A stretch of DNA of 12,705 bases from an uncultured bacterium (GTDB lineage: Bacteria; Cyanobacteriota; Vampirovibrionia; Gastranaerophilales; Gastranaerophilaceae): contig CADCPD010000008.1 in the NCBI GenBank assembly GCA_902803265.1, positions 1 to 12,705 of the forward strand, read 5' to 3'. Both the position numbers and the translations under genes were made by a program. This document shows, piece by piece, positions 6,243 through 12,705 of the stretch. The notes under the pieces are model-generated. The model made no database searches, was not told the DNA's origin, and saw only the letters and a list, made by a program, of their open reading frames with translations. The number at the start of each line of letters is the position of its first letter. The stretch's first letter is position 1.

Positions 6243-6371
6243 CATGCCCTTTGTCTTTATTGTACTAACTTGCTTTTACAAAATTTAATGACGATTTTTT
6301 AATGAAAATAAGTTACATTTTTGAAAAAATTTTGTTGACAATTTTTGATTATAGTTTTTTGCATGCCCTTT
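6243..6371. repeat. Repeated 10-mer CATGCCCTTT
   Basis: Identical copies at 6243-6252 and 6362-6371, 119 bp apart. On the minus strand they read AAAGGGCATG, one at the likely 5' end of the RNA candidate and one about 20 nt past the GT39 stop. The shorter GACAAAGGG overlaps the first copy and recurs at 6049-6041. In AT-rich DNA the G-C core makes chance less likely, but the sample is small. Confidence 0.4.
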
Positions 6372-6389
6372 ATGTATTTAAATAAATTA
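6253..6389. other. Very AT-rich gap between RNA candidate and GT39 gene
   Basis: No gene is visible. The minus strand carries TATAAT at 6353-6348, a possible -10 for the RNA candidate but with no good -35. The plus strand has TTGACA at 6335-6340, with TATAGT only nine bases later, too close for a promoter. I see no GC-rich terminator for the GT39 gene ending at 6390. One copy of a 10-nt repeat (CATGCCCTTT) lies at 6362-6371. Confidence 0.4.
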
Positions 6390-8084
6390 CTATTTTTCGT
6401 TATAAAATTTGGTCAAAGTAATAGCTTTTTTAGGCAAATTAATATTTGAATAAATTGAATATTTATCACCTTTGTCAATTACGTATATATTTTGTTTTAA
6501 TTTATTTTCGGCAGATGATACATCTTTATTTTTTAATATTAAATAGCAAACTCGATTTTGAGAAGATTTGAAAATTTGTTCAATATCTACAAATTTATTT
6601 TTGTCTATAAAATATACATATTCCGAAGCTTCCATTAAAATGCTCGGTTTTATAGGTAGATTATATACAATAAGTTTTGTATCTTTGGTCTTTGCGTACT
6701 GTGAAAATCTTACTAGTTCATTTTCTCCGCTCAGATAAAACATATTAAAACCATGTACAACCGTAAATACCATTACAAAGAACATTGAAAATATATAAGT
6801 TGAGAGTATTGATATAGTATTTTTGTTTTTAAGTTTTAGAAGCATTAATATACTCAAAAAGTTTATTCCTATAATCAGAAAATTTTTAAATTGTTGAACT
6901 TGAGCAAATATGTTTATTGGTAAAAACATGTAAACAAAGGCAAATGATATAGTACTGATGGTAAAAAATATTGCAATTAAATAAGTTGATATTGAAACTA
7001 TTCTTGTTCTTAAATTTTCATCTATATCTTTTGAACACAATAAATACGATGTTAAGATTGAACCTGCAGGAACTAGTAATAAAATAGAATATACTGACTT
7101 ATGCATAGTCGATATTGAAATCAGTGTTAAACAAAAATATATCAGACCAAAAATATTTATTTTTTGTTCTATCGTTATAATATTAAATTTTGCATTGTTT
7201 TTAGCTCTTATAAAAATCTTTTTGATTGTTGTATAGAGGTATCCGAAAAATATTATTATCCATGGCATGAATGCCGGAATAAATAAAATCATATAGTAAA
7301 ATAGATTTTTAAATATATTTTTAAAATCAGGCATAAAGAAATAATTTTGGAAAAATTTTATTCCAAAATTGTTAAACATTTCATAATACCAAGGTGCTGT
7401 TATACTTAAAAACAGTATAAGCCCAGGTATCATACAAATAGGGTTTAGAAATTCTTTTATTTTCTTTAACCCAATGTGGTAAAAGAACATTACTAAAATT
7501 GGTAATATTATACCAAGAGGGCCTTTTACAAGACAAGCAAGTCCGCAGAATATATAGAAACTCCACCATAAAAAGATTTTACTTTTAGATTTTTCATCTT
7601 TTAAACTTGCTATAAATCCGAAATATAGAGCGATTGTTACAAAAAATATAAAGGAAATATTTAATATCGCTAAATGTGACATTAAAAGATAAGATAAACT
7701 TGTTAATAATATTATAGCTGATGTTAGTCCAAATTTTCTGGATACAGCCTGTTTCCCTAAAAAATAGGTACTAAATACAAATATCGAAGATATTATTGTA
7801 TTCGGTAATCTTATACTGATTTCATTACAAACATTCATAAGTTTTATTGATTGGGTGATAATCCAAAAATACAATGGGGGTTTTTCTAAAAATGGCTGCA
7901 TATTTAGTGTCAAAACATTATAGTTATCTTGTAACAGGAGATTCTTAGATACACTGGCAAAAAGTGCTTCCTGAGTATCTAAAATCGGATAAAAATTTAA
8001 ACCAAAAAATAGAAAGAATACGCACAAAACCGCCAATAGACATGCAGAACAGAAATCAGGATATTTTTTTATAAAACTTTTCAT
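6390..8084 (-). CDS. GT39/PMT_2-family (ArnT-like) membrane glycosyltransferase
   Basis: Multi-pass inner-membrane enzyme of the GT-C type, which moves a sugar from a polyprenyl-phosphate carrier to lipid or protein on the outer face. The 564 residues fit (ArnT is about 550). After the first membrane helix comes YPILDTQEALFA with D36 and E39, the first-loop acidic pair, then FLEKPPLYFWI (65-75), as in ArnT. Later blocks are LACLVKGPLGIILP, APWYYEMF, and MHKSVYSILLLVPAGSI, the counterpart of the family's K-x-x-Y-x-LP segment. About eleven to thirteen hydrophobic helices are followed by a small soluble C-terminal domain (about 455-564). The second conserved acidic residue appears as Asn (LAILNISFIFF, N142). 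The gene is more AT-rich than its neighbours and stands alone. ATG 8084 has only a weak GGA upstream. Acceptor and sugar are unknown. Confidence 0.82.
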   Translation of the reverse strand: MKSFIKKYPDFCSACLLAVLCVFFLFFGLNFYPILDTQEALFASVSKNLLLQDNYNVLTLNMQPFLEKPPLYFWIITQSIKLMNVCNEISIRLPNTIISSIFVFSTYFLGKQAVSRKFGLTSAIILLTSLSYLLMSHLAILNISFIFFVTIALYFGFIASLKDEKSKSKIFLWWSFYIFCGLACLVKGPLGIILPILVMFFYHIGLKKIKEFLNPICMIPGLILFLSITAPWYYEMFNNFGIKFFQNYFFMPDFKNIFKNLFYYMILFIPAFMPWIIIFFGYLYTTIKKIFIRAKNNAKFNIITIEQKINIFGLIYFCLTLISISTMHKSVYSILLLVPAGSILTSYLLCSKDIDENLRTRIVSISTYLIAIFFTISTISFAFVYMFLPINIFAQVQQFKNFLIIGINFLSILMLLKLKNKNTISILSTYIFSMFFVMVFTVVHGFNMFYLSGENELVRFSQYAKTKDTKLIVYNLPIKPSILMEASEYVYFIDKNKFVDIEQIFKSSQNRVCYLILKNKDVSSAENKLKQNIYVIDKGDKYSIYSNINLPKKAITLTKFYNEK

Positions 8085-8101
8085 TGAATGAATCCAATTT
8101 A

Positions 8102-8110
8102 TGATATAAT
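8102..8110 (+). promoter_or_regulatory. Extended -10 promoter for the phosphoesterase gene
   Basis: TG-A-TATAAT at 8102-8110, with TTGAAT (8084-8089) 15 bp upstream as a poor -35. The predicted start near 8117 leaves a leader of about 40 nt before ATG 8157. It lies in the 72-nt divergent gap with the GT39 gene, whose own promoter must overlap it. Confidence 0.45.
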
Positions 8111-8156
8111 ATTTTGTATAAGTATTTTAACATATAATTATTTATTAGGGTATATT

Positions 8157-8978
8157 ATGAAAAAACTTTTATATAAATTATTATTATCAATTGTATTTAT
8201 TTTTGTTTTAAGTACAGATGCTTTCTGTAATGATTTCCGATTTGTTCAAGTAACAGATCTTCATTTTAAGGATAATCCGGCATCAGCAGAACTTTTTGAC
8301 AAAATTATAGATGATATTAATAATACTAAAAATGTTCAATTTGTTGCTTTTACTGGAGATAATACAGATAGAGCTTCAAGCAGTGATTATACAAAATTTT
8401 TAACAATGGCTAACCGTTTAAACGTACCTTATTACGTTGTAGTCGGAAATCACGATGTATTTAAAATGGGTGGTTTTTCAAAAGAAGATTATGTGTCAGT
8501 TGTCAGAAAATATGATAAACATCAAAAAACAAGAAAAACCAGTTTTTTTATAAAAAAAGGTGATATTATTTTTATAGTATTAGACGGTGCAAGAGAAGTT
8601 ATTCCAAGTCCCGGCGGATATTACAGAGATGAAACTTTAGCTTGGCTAGATAAAAAATTATCAAAATATCATAATAAAAAAGTAGTTATATTTCAGCATT
8701 TTCCTATGAAATTAAGACATACCGAACGTGACGCTTTTAATAATGAACGTTATGAGCGATTGCTAGCTAAACATGATAATGTTATAGGTATTTTTTCAGG
8801 TCATTTTCATGCAAATGAAGAATATGAAAAAGACGGCATTTTTTATTCAATTACAGGACGTGCTTCAGGACCTGATGCCGGATATAAAATTGTTGATATG
8901 ATTGAAGAAAATAATCCTCAAACACATAAAAAATCATATAGTTTTTATACTCAATTTATTCCTGTAAGTGTTAAATAA
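8157..8978 (+). CDS. Exported calcineurin-like metallophosphoesterase
   Basis: 273 residues. The N-terminus MKKLLYKLLLSIVFIFVLS is a classic signal peptide, with cleavage probably after AFC (residues 22-24); a lipobox is not met because position -1 would be Phe. The mature protein has every metallophosphoesterase motif: D34-x-H36, G67-D68-N69-x-x (second metal), G97-N98-H99-D100, H181 and G215-H216-F-H218. It should bind two metal ions and cleave a phosphoester outside the cytoplasm; the substrate is unknown. The frame extends to ATG 8088, but that start would precede the -10 element and bury the signal peptide, while AGGG (8147-8150) serves ATG 8157. It is divergent from the GT39 gene and its 3' end overlaps the next gene by 8 bp, tail to tail. 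Confidence 0.88.
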   Translation: MKKLLYKLLLSIVFIFVLSTDAFCNDFRFVQVTDLHFKDNPASAELFDKIIDDINNTKNVQFVAFTGDNTDRASSSDYTKFLTMANRLNVPYYVVVGNHDVFKMGGFSKEDYVSVVRKYDKHQKTRKTSFFIKKGDIIFIVLDGAREVIPSPGGYYRDETLAWLDKKLSKYHNKKVVIFQHFPMKLRHTERDAFNNERYERLLAKHDNVIGIFSGHFHANEEYEKDGIFYSITGRASGPDAGYKIVDMIEENNPQTHKKSYSFYTQFIPVSVK

Positions 8979-10668
8979 ATTTTTTATAATCTTTACCGCC
9001 AACAATGCGAAGGTGTCGTTGTTCGCCTTCTCCTACGCTTTGGCTGTTAAGATTGTGTTGTTCCACAAGTTCGTGTTGAAGCTTTCTTATCTGCTGATTT
9101 TGAGGTTGAAGCTCAATTTCTTGATTTCCACTGCCATTTAAAATTTTATTTATAGCTGCTTTTGCTTCATCCAAAGCTCTTTCTGCATCATCGCAATATC
9201 CTTGTAAGGACTGTTCTGATTCTCGTATGTCAAGTGCTTCTTTCATTACTTTTTGAATTTGAGCCATAGAATTTGTTTTTATAAAGAATACTTGTAATCT
9301 GTAGTCATTTGCTGTTGATAAAATTTTAGCTCCGCTCTTTGCAAAATTTTTATGAGCAATAACTATATCCGCATCTTCAAGATTTCTTGTAATTTCAACA
9401 TTTAAATCCAAACGTTCAATAATTTTTTCTACGATATTTCTCGAAACAGCGTACAAGTATATTTTCTTGAACTTTTTATTCTCATTAACATAATCTTTTC
9501 TTGAAAATGAAAATTTAAGTGAATCTTCAGCAGGAGCTTGAGTGTGATGATATTGATATTCAGCTTCAGCTTTCACATCTTTTGCTGTCATCACAGTTTC
9601 AGGTTCTATTTCAATCTTTTTAGAAACATCGTGTTTTGGAAGATTTAATTCAACTTTTTCACTTACAGTTTCAATAGGTTTTTTATCATAAGTTTGGTCA
9701 ACTTTCCTAATTTCAGGTCTTATAGGCCAACCTCTTAAAATATAATCAACGGCTTCTGATGTATCTTTATATATAGCAAGTGTGTTTCTGTCGATAATTT
9801 CTATAACGATGTCAAAAGTTGGTTGTTTCTCTCTTTCAAGAACTGTTTTTTGAGAACCTCTACGTTTTGCTTCATCATCACCCAGTGTAACTGATTGAAT
9901 ACCACCTACCAAATCTGACAAAGCAGGGTTTTTAATTAAGTTTTCCAAACTTTGTCCGTGAGCGGTCGCAATTAACATAACACCACGTTCAGCAATTGTT
10001 CTTGCTGCTTGAGCTTCAGCTTCAGTACCGATTTCATCAACGACAATAACTTCAGGCGTATGGTTTTCAACCGCTTCAATCATTATGTCTTTTTGAAATT
10101 CAGGCTGGCTAACTTGCATACGTCTTGCTTTTCCTATTGCAGGATGCGGAGTATCTCCATCCCCTGCTATTTCGTTTGAAGTGTCAACTATTACAACACG
10201 TTTGCCAAGTTCATCAGCAACAAGTCTTGAGATTTCTCTCAATTTGGTCGTTTTACCAACACCAGGTCTACCTAAAAATAAAATACTTTTTCCTGTTGTA
10301 ACGTAATCTTTTATACAAGCAATTGTTCCTGTTACAACTCTACCAATTCTGCACGTTAAACCTACAATTTTTTTCTGTCTGTTTCTTATGGCACTAATTC
10401 TGTGTAATGTTCCTGGAATCCCTGAACGATTATCCGAAGTAAATTCTTGTAAGTGGCTTGTTATATACTGGATATCTTCATCAGTTATAGGTTCACACTC
10501 AATACAATCAATCTTGCCCTTATGGTGCCTAATTTCAGGAAGTCTGCCTAAATCCAAAACTATTTCTATCACATCTGCCATATCATCGGGGTTTAGGCAA
10601 CTTGTTACCTTTGGCGGTAAAATTTCAATTAATCTCTGAAGATCACTGTGAAATTGGATTGTATTCAT
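8971..10668 (-). CDS. Ycf45-like AAA ATPase with C-terminal R3H domain
   Basis: 565 residues from ATG 10668. An N-terminal domain (about 1-90) contains LPPKV and VLDLGRLPEIR, typical of the cyanobacterial/plastid Ycf45 family. The SpoIIIAA-related ATPase core follows, with Walker A GRPGVGKTT (133-141) and Walker B VIVVDEIG with D211-E212. Next come a linker of about 60 residues, a small alpha/beta domain (about 395-490) and a C-terminal R3H single-stranded nucleic-acid-binding domain: RKLQH (R-x3-H, 528-532), then LNSQSVGEGEQRHLRI. Ycf45 has no settled function; ATP-driven nucleic-acid binding is inferred. AAAGGA precedes ATG 10668; GTG 10695, nine codons earlier in frame, is an alternative start. 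It lies 98 nt after the dCMP deaminase gene on the same strand. Confidence 0.87.
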   Translation of the reverse strand: MNTIQFHSDLQRLIEILPPKVTSCLNPDDMADVIEIVLDLGRLPEIRHHKGKIDCIECEPITDEDIQYITSHLQEFTSDNRSGIPGTLHRISAIRNRQKKIVGLTCRIGRVVTGTIACIKDYVTTGKSILFLGRPGVGKTTKLREISRLVADELGKRVVIVDTSNEIAGDGDTPHPAIGKARRMQVSQPEFQKDIMIEAVENHTPEVIVVDEIGTEAEAQAARTIAERGVMLIATAHGQSLENLIKNPALSDLVGGIQSVTLGDDEAKRRGSQKTVLEREKQPTFDIVIEIIDRNTLAIYKDTSEAVDYILRGWPIRPEIRKVDQTYDKKPIETVSEKVELNLPKHDVSKKIEIEPETVMTAKDVKAEAEYQYHHTQAPAEDSLKFSFSRKDYVNENKKFKKIYLYAVSRNIVEKIIERLDLNVEITRNLEDADIVIAHKNFAKSGAKILSTANDYRLQVFFIKTNSMAQIQKVMKEALDIRESEQSLQGYCDDAERALDEAKAAINKILNGSGNQEIELQPQNQQIRKLQHELVEQHNLNSQSVGEGEQRHLRIVGGKDYKKFI

Positions 10669-10766
10669 TTGTTCCTTTGGGTTTTTGTTCTCCACTTGTA
10701 TTATTCCACTTTTCTCTTTTTTTTTATCAACAAAACTTTACAAAAAAGTCCTTGGTTAATATTTCT

Positions 10767-11231
10767 TTACAATGTTACTCCTGCTGCTGAACTCTCAAGC
10801 TCTTTGCGGATTTCATCTACTGTCACGTATAAAATTGGTGAATTATCGTCTTTTTTTAGATAAACATCTTTTATACCGGATTGAACAATAAATCTTTTAC
10901 ATAAAATGCAAATCATTTGATGTCCATATATATACATCGTAGCGTTTTGGCAACGATCTTGTCCTGCTTGGATTATGGCGTTTTGTTCTGCGTGTATAGA
11001 ACGACAAGTTTCGTATCTTGTACCTGACGGAATATTATTTTTTACTCTGTAGCATTCGCCTCTTTCTACACAAGATTCAACCTTTGACGGTGTTCCGTTG
11101 TAACCTGTTGCTTTAATTTTTTTATCTTCTCCAACTATAACCGCACCAACTTGCGCTCTTATACAATTTGAGCGGCTTGAACAAGTTTTTGCCAAATCTA
11201 AAAAATATTCATTCCATGGTTTTATTGTCAT
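10767..11231 (-). CDS. dCMP deaminase
   Basis: Zinc enzyme that deaminates dCMP to dUMP, feeding thymidylate synthesis; ComEB/Dcd type, cytoplasmic. The 154 residues match. Seen features are RSNCIRAQVGAVIV (20-33), GYNGTPS (43-49), and the catalytic zinc set H80-A-E82 with C108-x-x-C111; E82 is the proton shuttle. The second half of the motif reads MICILCKR, without the Pro that usually precedes the first Cys. AAAGGA lies seven bases before the ATG. It starts 15 nt after the glmU stop, so the two are probably co-transcribed. Other cytidine-deaminase-fold enzymes (riboflavin or tRNA deaminases) lack the GYNG block. Confidence 0.92.
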   Translation of the reverse strand: MTIKPWNEYFLDLAKTCSSRSNCIRAQVGAVIVGEDKKIKATGYNGTPSKVESCVERGECYRVKNNIPSGTRYETCRSIHAEQNAIIQAGQDRCQNATMYIYGHQMICILCKRFIVQSGIKDVYLKKDDNSPILYVTVDEIRKELESSAAGVTL

Positions 11232-11246
11232 ACTTATATCCTTTAC

Positions 11247-12518
11247 TTACTTTACATAATTTTTAATAGTTCTTAGTTCAGCTCTGGTTAAAGCTAAGGC
11301 TTTTGCTTCAACATCTTTTGTAACTGTTGTTCCTGCTGCAACAAAACCTCCTTCTTCAATAGTCAAAGGTGCTACCAAAACAGAGTTTGAACCTGTATTA
11401 GCATTATCTTTAATTATTGTTTTGCTTTTAACTTTTGTTATAGGATTATAGTTTGCAGTTATTGTTCCTGCACCGATATTGACGTAAGAACCTAGTTCTG
11501 AATCTCCTATATAACTTAAGTGCGAAACATTTGTATTATCTTTTATTTCAGATTTTTTGATTTCAACAAAATTTCCAATTCTTACGTTATTTCCAATTTT
11601 GCAACCTCCTCTTATGTGAGAAAAAGGTCCGATTTTGCAATTTTTCCCTATTTCATTTTTACCTGTAATAAATGTGTTAGGGTAAATAATTGTATCAGTA
11701 TCTATTTTTGTTTCAGGACTAACCCATGTGTTATCAGGGTCAACAATTGTTATACCATCATTCATTAGTCTTGTTAAACTTCTCTTGTTTAAGATTTTTG
11801 CAGCTTCTGCAAGTTGAATTTTAGAATTTATCCCTAAAATTTCGTTGTTATCTTTCAATGTATAAGCTTGAACATTTAAATTCTTTTTTACACCCCATGC
11901 AATAATGTCTGTTAAATAATATTCACCTTGTGCGTTATTGCTTTTTAATTCAGAAAAGGCTTTCTTAACTTTCTGCCAGTTCAAGCAATATATACCGGCA
12001 TTTACCTCTTGAATTTGTTTTTCTTTTTCAGTTGCGTCTTTTTCTTCAACAATTGCTTTGACCGAACCGTCAACATTTCTTATGATTCTTCCGTAATTTT
12101 TTGGATTGTCAAAGTTTGCTGTCATAACAGTAATATGAGAAAAATTATTTTTGTGAGCTTTTATAAACGATTCTAATGTGTTTGATGTTATTAATGGAGT
12201 GTCTCCGCATAGGATAATAACTTCTCCCTCAAAGTCCTCTAATTCAGGACATGCCATACTTACTGCGTGACCTGTTCCTAGTTGAGGCGTTTGTAATATA
12301 GTTTTTGCATTCGTATAATTTGTTTTTACATATTCATCTACAATTTCTGCTTGATGTCCGACAATTACGTATGATTCGTCAATTTTTCCTGTGTTGTTTA
12401 CAGAATCAAGTACGTATCCTAACAATGTTTTGTCAAAAATTTCATGTAAAACTTTAGGCTTGTCAGACTTCATTCTTGTACCTTTGCCTGCAGCCAAGAT
12501 TATAGATTTTATTGCCAT
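11247..12518 (-). CDS. glmU: Bifunctional GlmU: GlcN-1-P acetyltransferase / GlcNAc-1-P uridyltransferase
   Basis: Makes UDP-GlcNAc, the precursor of peptidoglycan and lipid A, in two cytoplasmic steps. The N-terminal uridyltransferase has LAAGKGTRMKSDKPKVLH (8-25), QTPQLGTGHAV (76-86) and C104-G-D106, the magnesium ligand. The C-terminal left-handed beta-helix acetyltransferase has hexapeptide repeats from about 245, RIGNFVEIKKS, SHLSYIGDSE with the catalytic His at 333, and IGAGTITANYNP. It runs 423 residues against about 456 in E. coli and B. subtilis, but all catalytic blocks are there and the C-terminus ends as usual, so it is shortened, not truncated. The ribosome site AGGAG (12529-12525) is strong. 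It is first in the glmU-deaminase-R3H gene order. Confidence 0.96.
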   Translation of the reverse strand: MAIKSIILAAGKGTRMKSDKPKVLHEIFDKTLLGYVLDSVNNTGKIDESYVIVGHQAEIVDEYVKTNYTNAKTILQTPQLGTGHAVSMACPELEDFEGEVIILCGDTPLITSNTLESFIKAHKNNFSHITVMTANFDNPKNYGRIIRNVDGSVKAIVEEKDATEKEKQIQEVNAGIYCLNWQKVKKAFSELKSNNAQGEYYLTDIIAWGVKKNLNVQAYTLKDNNEILGINSKIQLAEAAKILNKRSLTRLMNDGITIVDPDNTWVSPETKIDTDTIIYPNTFITGKNEIGKNCKIGPFSHIRGGCKIGNNVRIGNFVEIKKSEIKDNTNVSHLSYIGDSELGSYVNIGAGTITANYNPITKVKSKTIIKDNANTGSNSVLVAPLTIEEGGFVAAGTTVTKDVEAKALALTRAELRTIKNYVK

Positions 12519-12705
12519 ATCTCTCTCCTATCACTAACAATAATATTTTAAAACAGATATAGAAAAAAATACTATTTGTAATATTTCGTAACATAATATC
12601 AATTTTTATACGAAATTTAACTTTATATAAGGGTAAGGGAATTAAATATTACTTTAGGGAAAATTTAATACTAACGAAGAAAGTTATGTTTTAACGAATA
12701 AGTTA
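12519..12705. other. Upstream region of glmU with inverted repeat and weak promoter
   Basis: 187 nt without a gene. The arms ATTTCGTA (12583-12590) and TACGAAAT (12609-12616) are an exact 8-bp inverted repeat with an 18-nt spacer. On the minus strand, TTGATA and TACAAA separated by 16 bp fall inside it and could be the glmU promoter. TAACGAA recurs near 12672 and 12692, and TAAGGG twice near 12628-12638. The upstream neighbour is outside the window, so the plus-strand purpose of this DNA is unknown. Confidence 0.3.

Larger units (their letters stand above)
6000..6252 (-). ncRNA. Candidate structured RNA or long leader, family not recognised
   Basis: The minus strand between the GT39 gene and anmK is clearly richer in G+C than its AT-rich flanks and ends in a strong terminator. 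It shows nested pairing. A 12-bp helix joins 6230-6241 (UCUAUUGUAAAA) to 6086-6099 with a 2-nt bulge. Inside are hairpins GAGC-AUGU-GCUC (6119-6108) and UGUC-GAAAGG-GACA (6176-6163). A 6-bp stem AUGAGA/UCUCAU pairs 6056-6051 with 6033-6028, just before the terminator. GACAAAGGG occurs near both ends (6255-6247 and 6049-6041). The 5' end is uncertain: TACAAT (6264-6259) predicts about 6252, TATAAT (6353-6348) about 6341; neither has a good -35. I checked it against my memory of RNase P, tmRNA, SRP, 6S, T-box and common riboswitches without a match. It could be a free small RNA or a cis-regulatory leader of anmK. Confidence 0.45.

Noticed and set aside
6000..6252. RNase P RNA, tmRNA, SRP RNA, 6S RNA, T-box, or cobalamin, TPP, glycine, lysine, c-di-GMP or fluoride riboswitch
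   Set aside because: The conserved sequence blocks I know for these families are not present; only a covariance-model search could exclude divergent members.
6325..6350. AT-only hairpin on the minus strand as terminator of the GT39 gene
   Set aside because: The arms pair imperfectly and contain almost no G-C pairs.
6335..6355. Plus-strand promoter TTGACA with TATAGT
   Set aside because: The spacer is only 9 bp, and no plus-strand gene follows.
7381..7569. 62-codon minus-strand ORF inside the GT39 gene
   Set aside because: It overlaps a well-supported membrane protein in another frame.
10388..10863. Three plus-strand ORFs opposite the R3H ATPase and deaminase genes
   Set aside because: They are antisense shadows of strongly supported genes.
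11520..11768. 82-codon plus-strand ORF opposite glmU
   Set aside because: Shadow of the hexapeptide-repeat region of glmU; its regularity comes from that repeat.

Overview
This is an AT-rich bacterial chromosomal window of mostly housekeeping genes, apart from a metal-resistance end and a few envelope genes. The best lineage clue is a Ycf45-type protein, an AAA ATPase with a C-terminal R3H domain, which is characteristic of cyanobacteria and their non-photosynthetic relatives. With the low GC, no photosynthesis genes, and the glmU and rpsF-ssb-rpsR context, I infer a Melainabacteria/Vampirovibrionia (Gastranaerophilales-like) genome. That is an inference; no rRNA or other marker is present to prove it. 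I see no mobile element, CRISPR array or tRNA.

Layout. (1) 1-610, + strand: the 3' end of a very cysteine-rich metallothionein-like gene, then a CsoR-family repressor with the Cys-His-Cys pattern of Cu(I) sensors. A 16-bp-arm palindrome between them overlaps an extended -10 promoter and ends in a T-run that abuts the csoR ATG. (2) 690-1724, +: rpsF-ssb-rpsR. (3) 1787-4891, +: a tight cluster of a Gfo/Idh/MocA dehydrogenase, a CDP-alcohol phosphatidyltransferase, trmL and a stand-alone NAD(P)H-hydrate dehydratase. (4) 4888-5988, -: anmK (anhydro-MurNAc kinase), converging on that cluster with a 4-bp overlap. (5) 5989-6389: a 400-bp gap whose minus strand looks like a structured RNA of about 250 nt ending in a good intrinsic terminator just upstream of anmK. 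A 40-codon ORF lies inside it. (6) 6390-8084, -: a GT39/ArnT-like membrane glycosyltransferase, divergent from (7) 8157-8978, +: an exported metallophosphoesterase. (8) 8971-12518, -: glmU, then a dCMP deaminase, then the Ycf45-like R3H ATPase. (9) 12519-12705: an upstream region with an inverted repeat.

How the genes relate. The first pair is a likely metal-buffering/sensing module, comparable in logic to a CsoR-family repressor controlling a copper metallothionein in mycobacteria. GlmU (UDP-GlcNAc), AnmK (wall recycling), the phosphatidyltransferase, the sugar-type dehydrogenase and the GT39 enzyme all concern cell-envelope metabolism. TrmL, the ribosomal proteins, SSB, NnrD and dCMP deaminase are core maintenance functions.

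The least explained parts are the minus-strand RNA candidate at about 6000-6252 and the metallothionein-like/CsoR junction. In two places (csoR and anmK) a terminator-like hairpin overlaps a promoter whose predicted start is the A of the ATG, suggesting leaderless transcripts.
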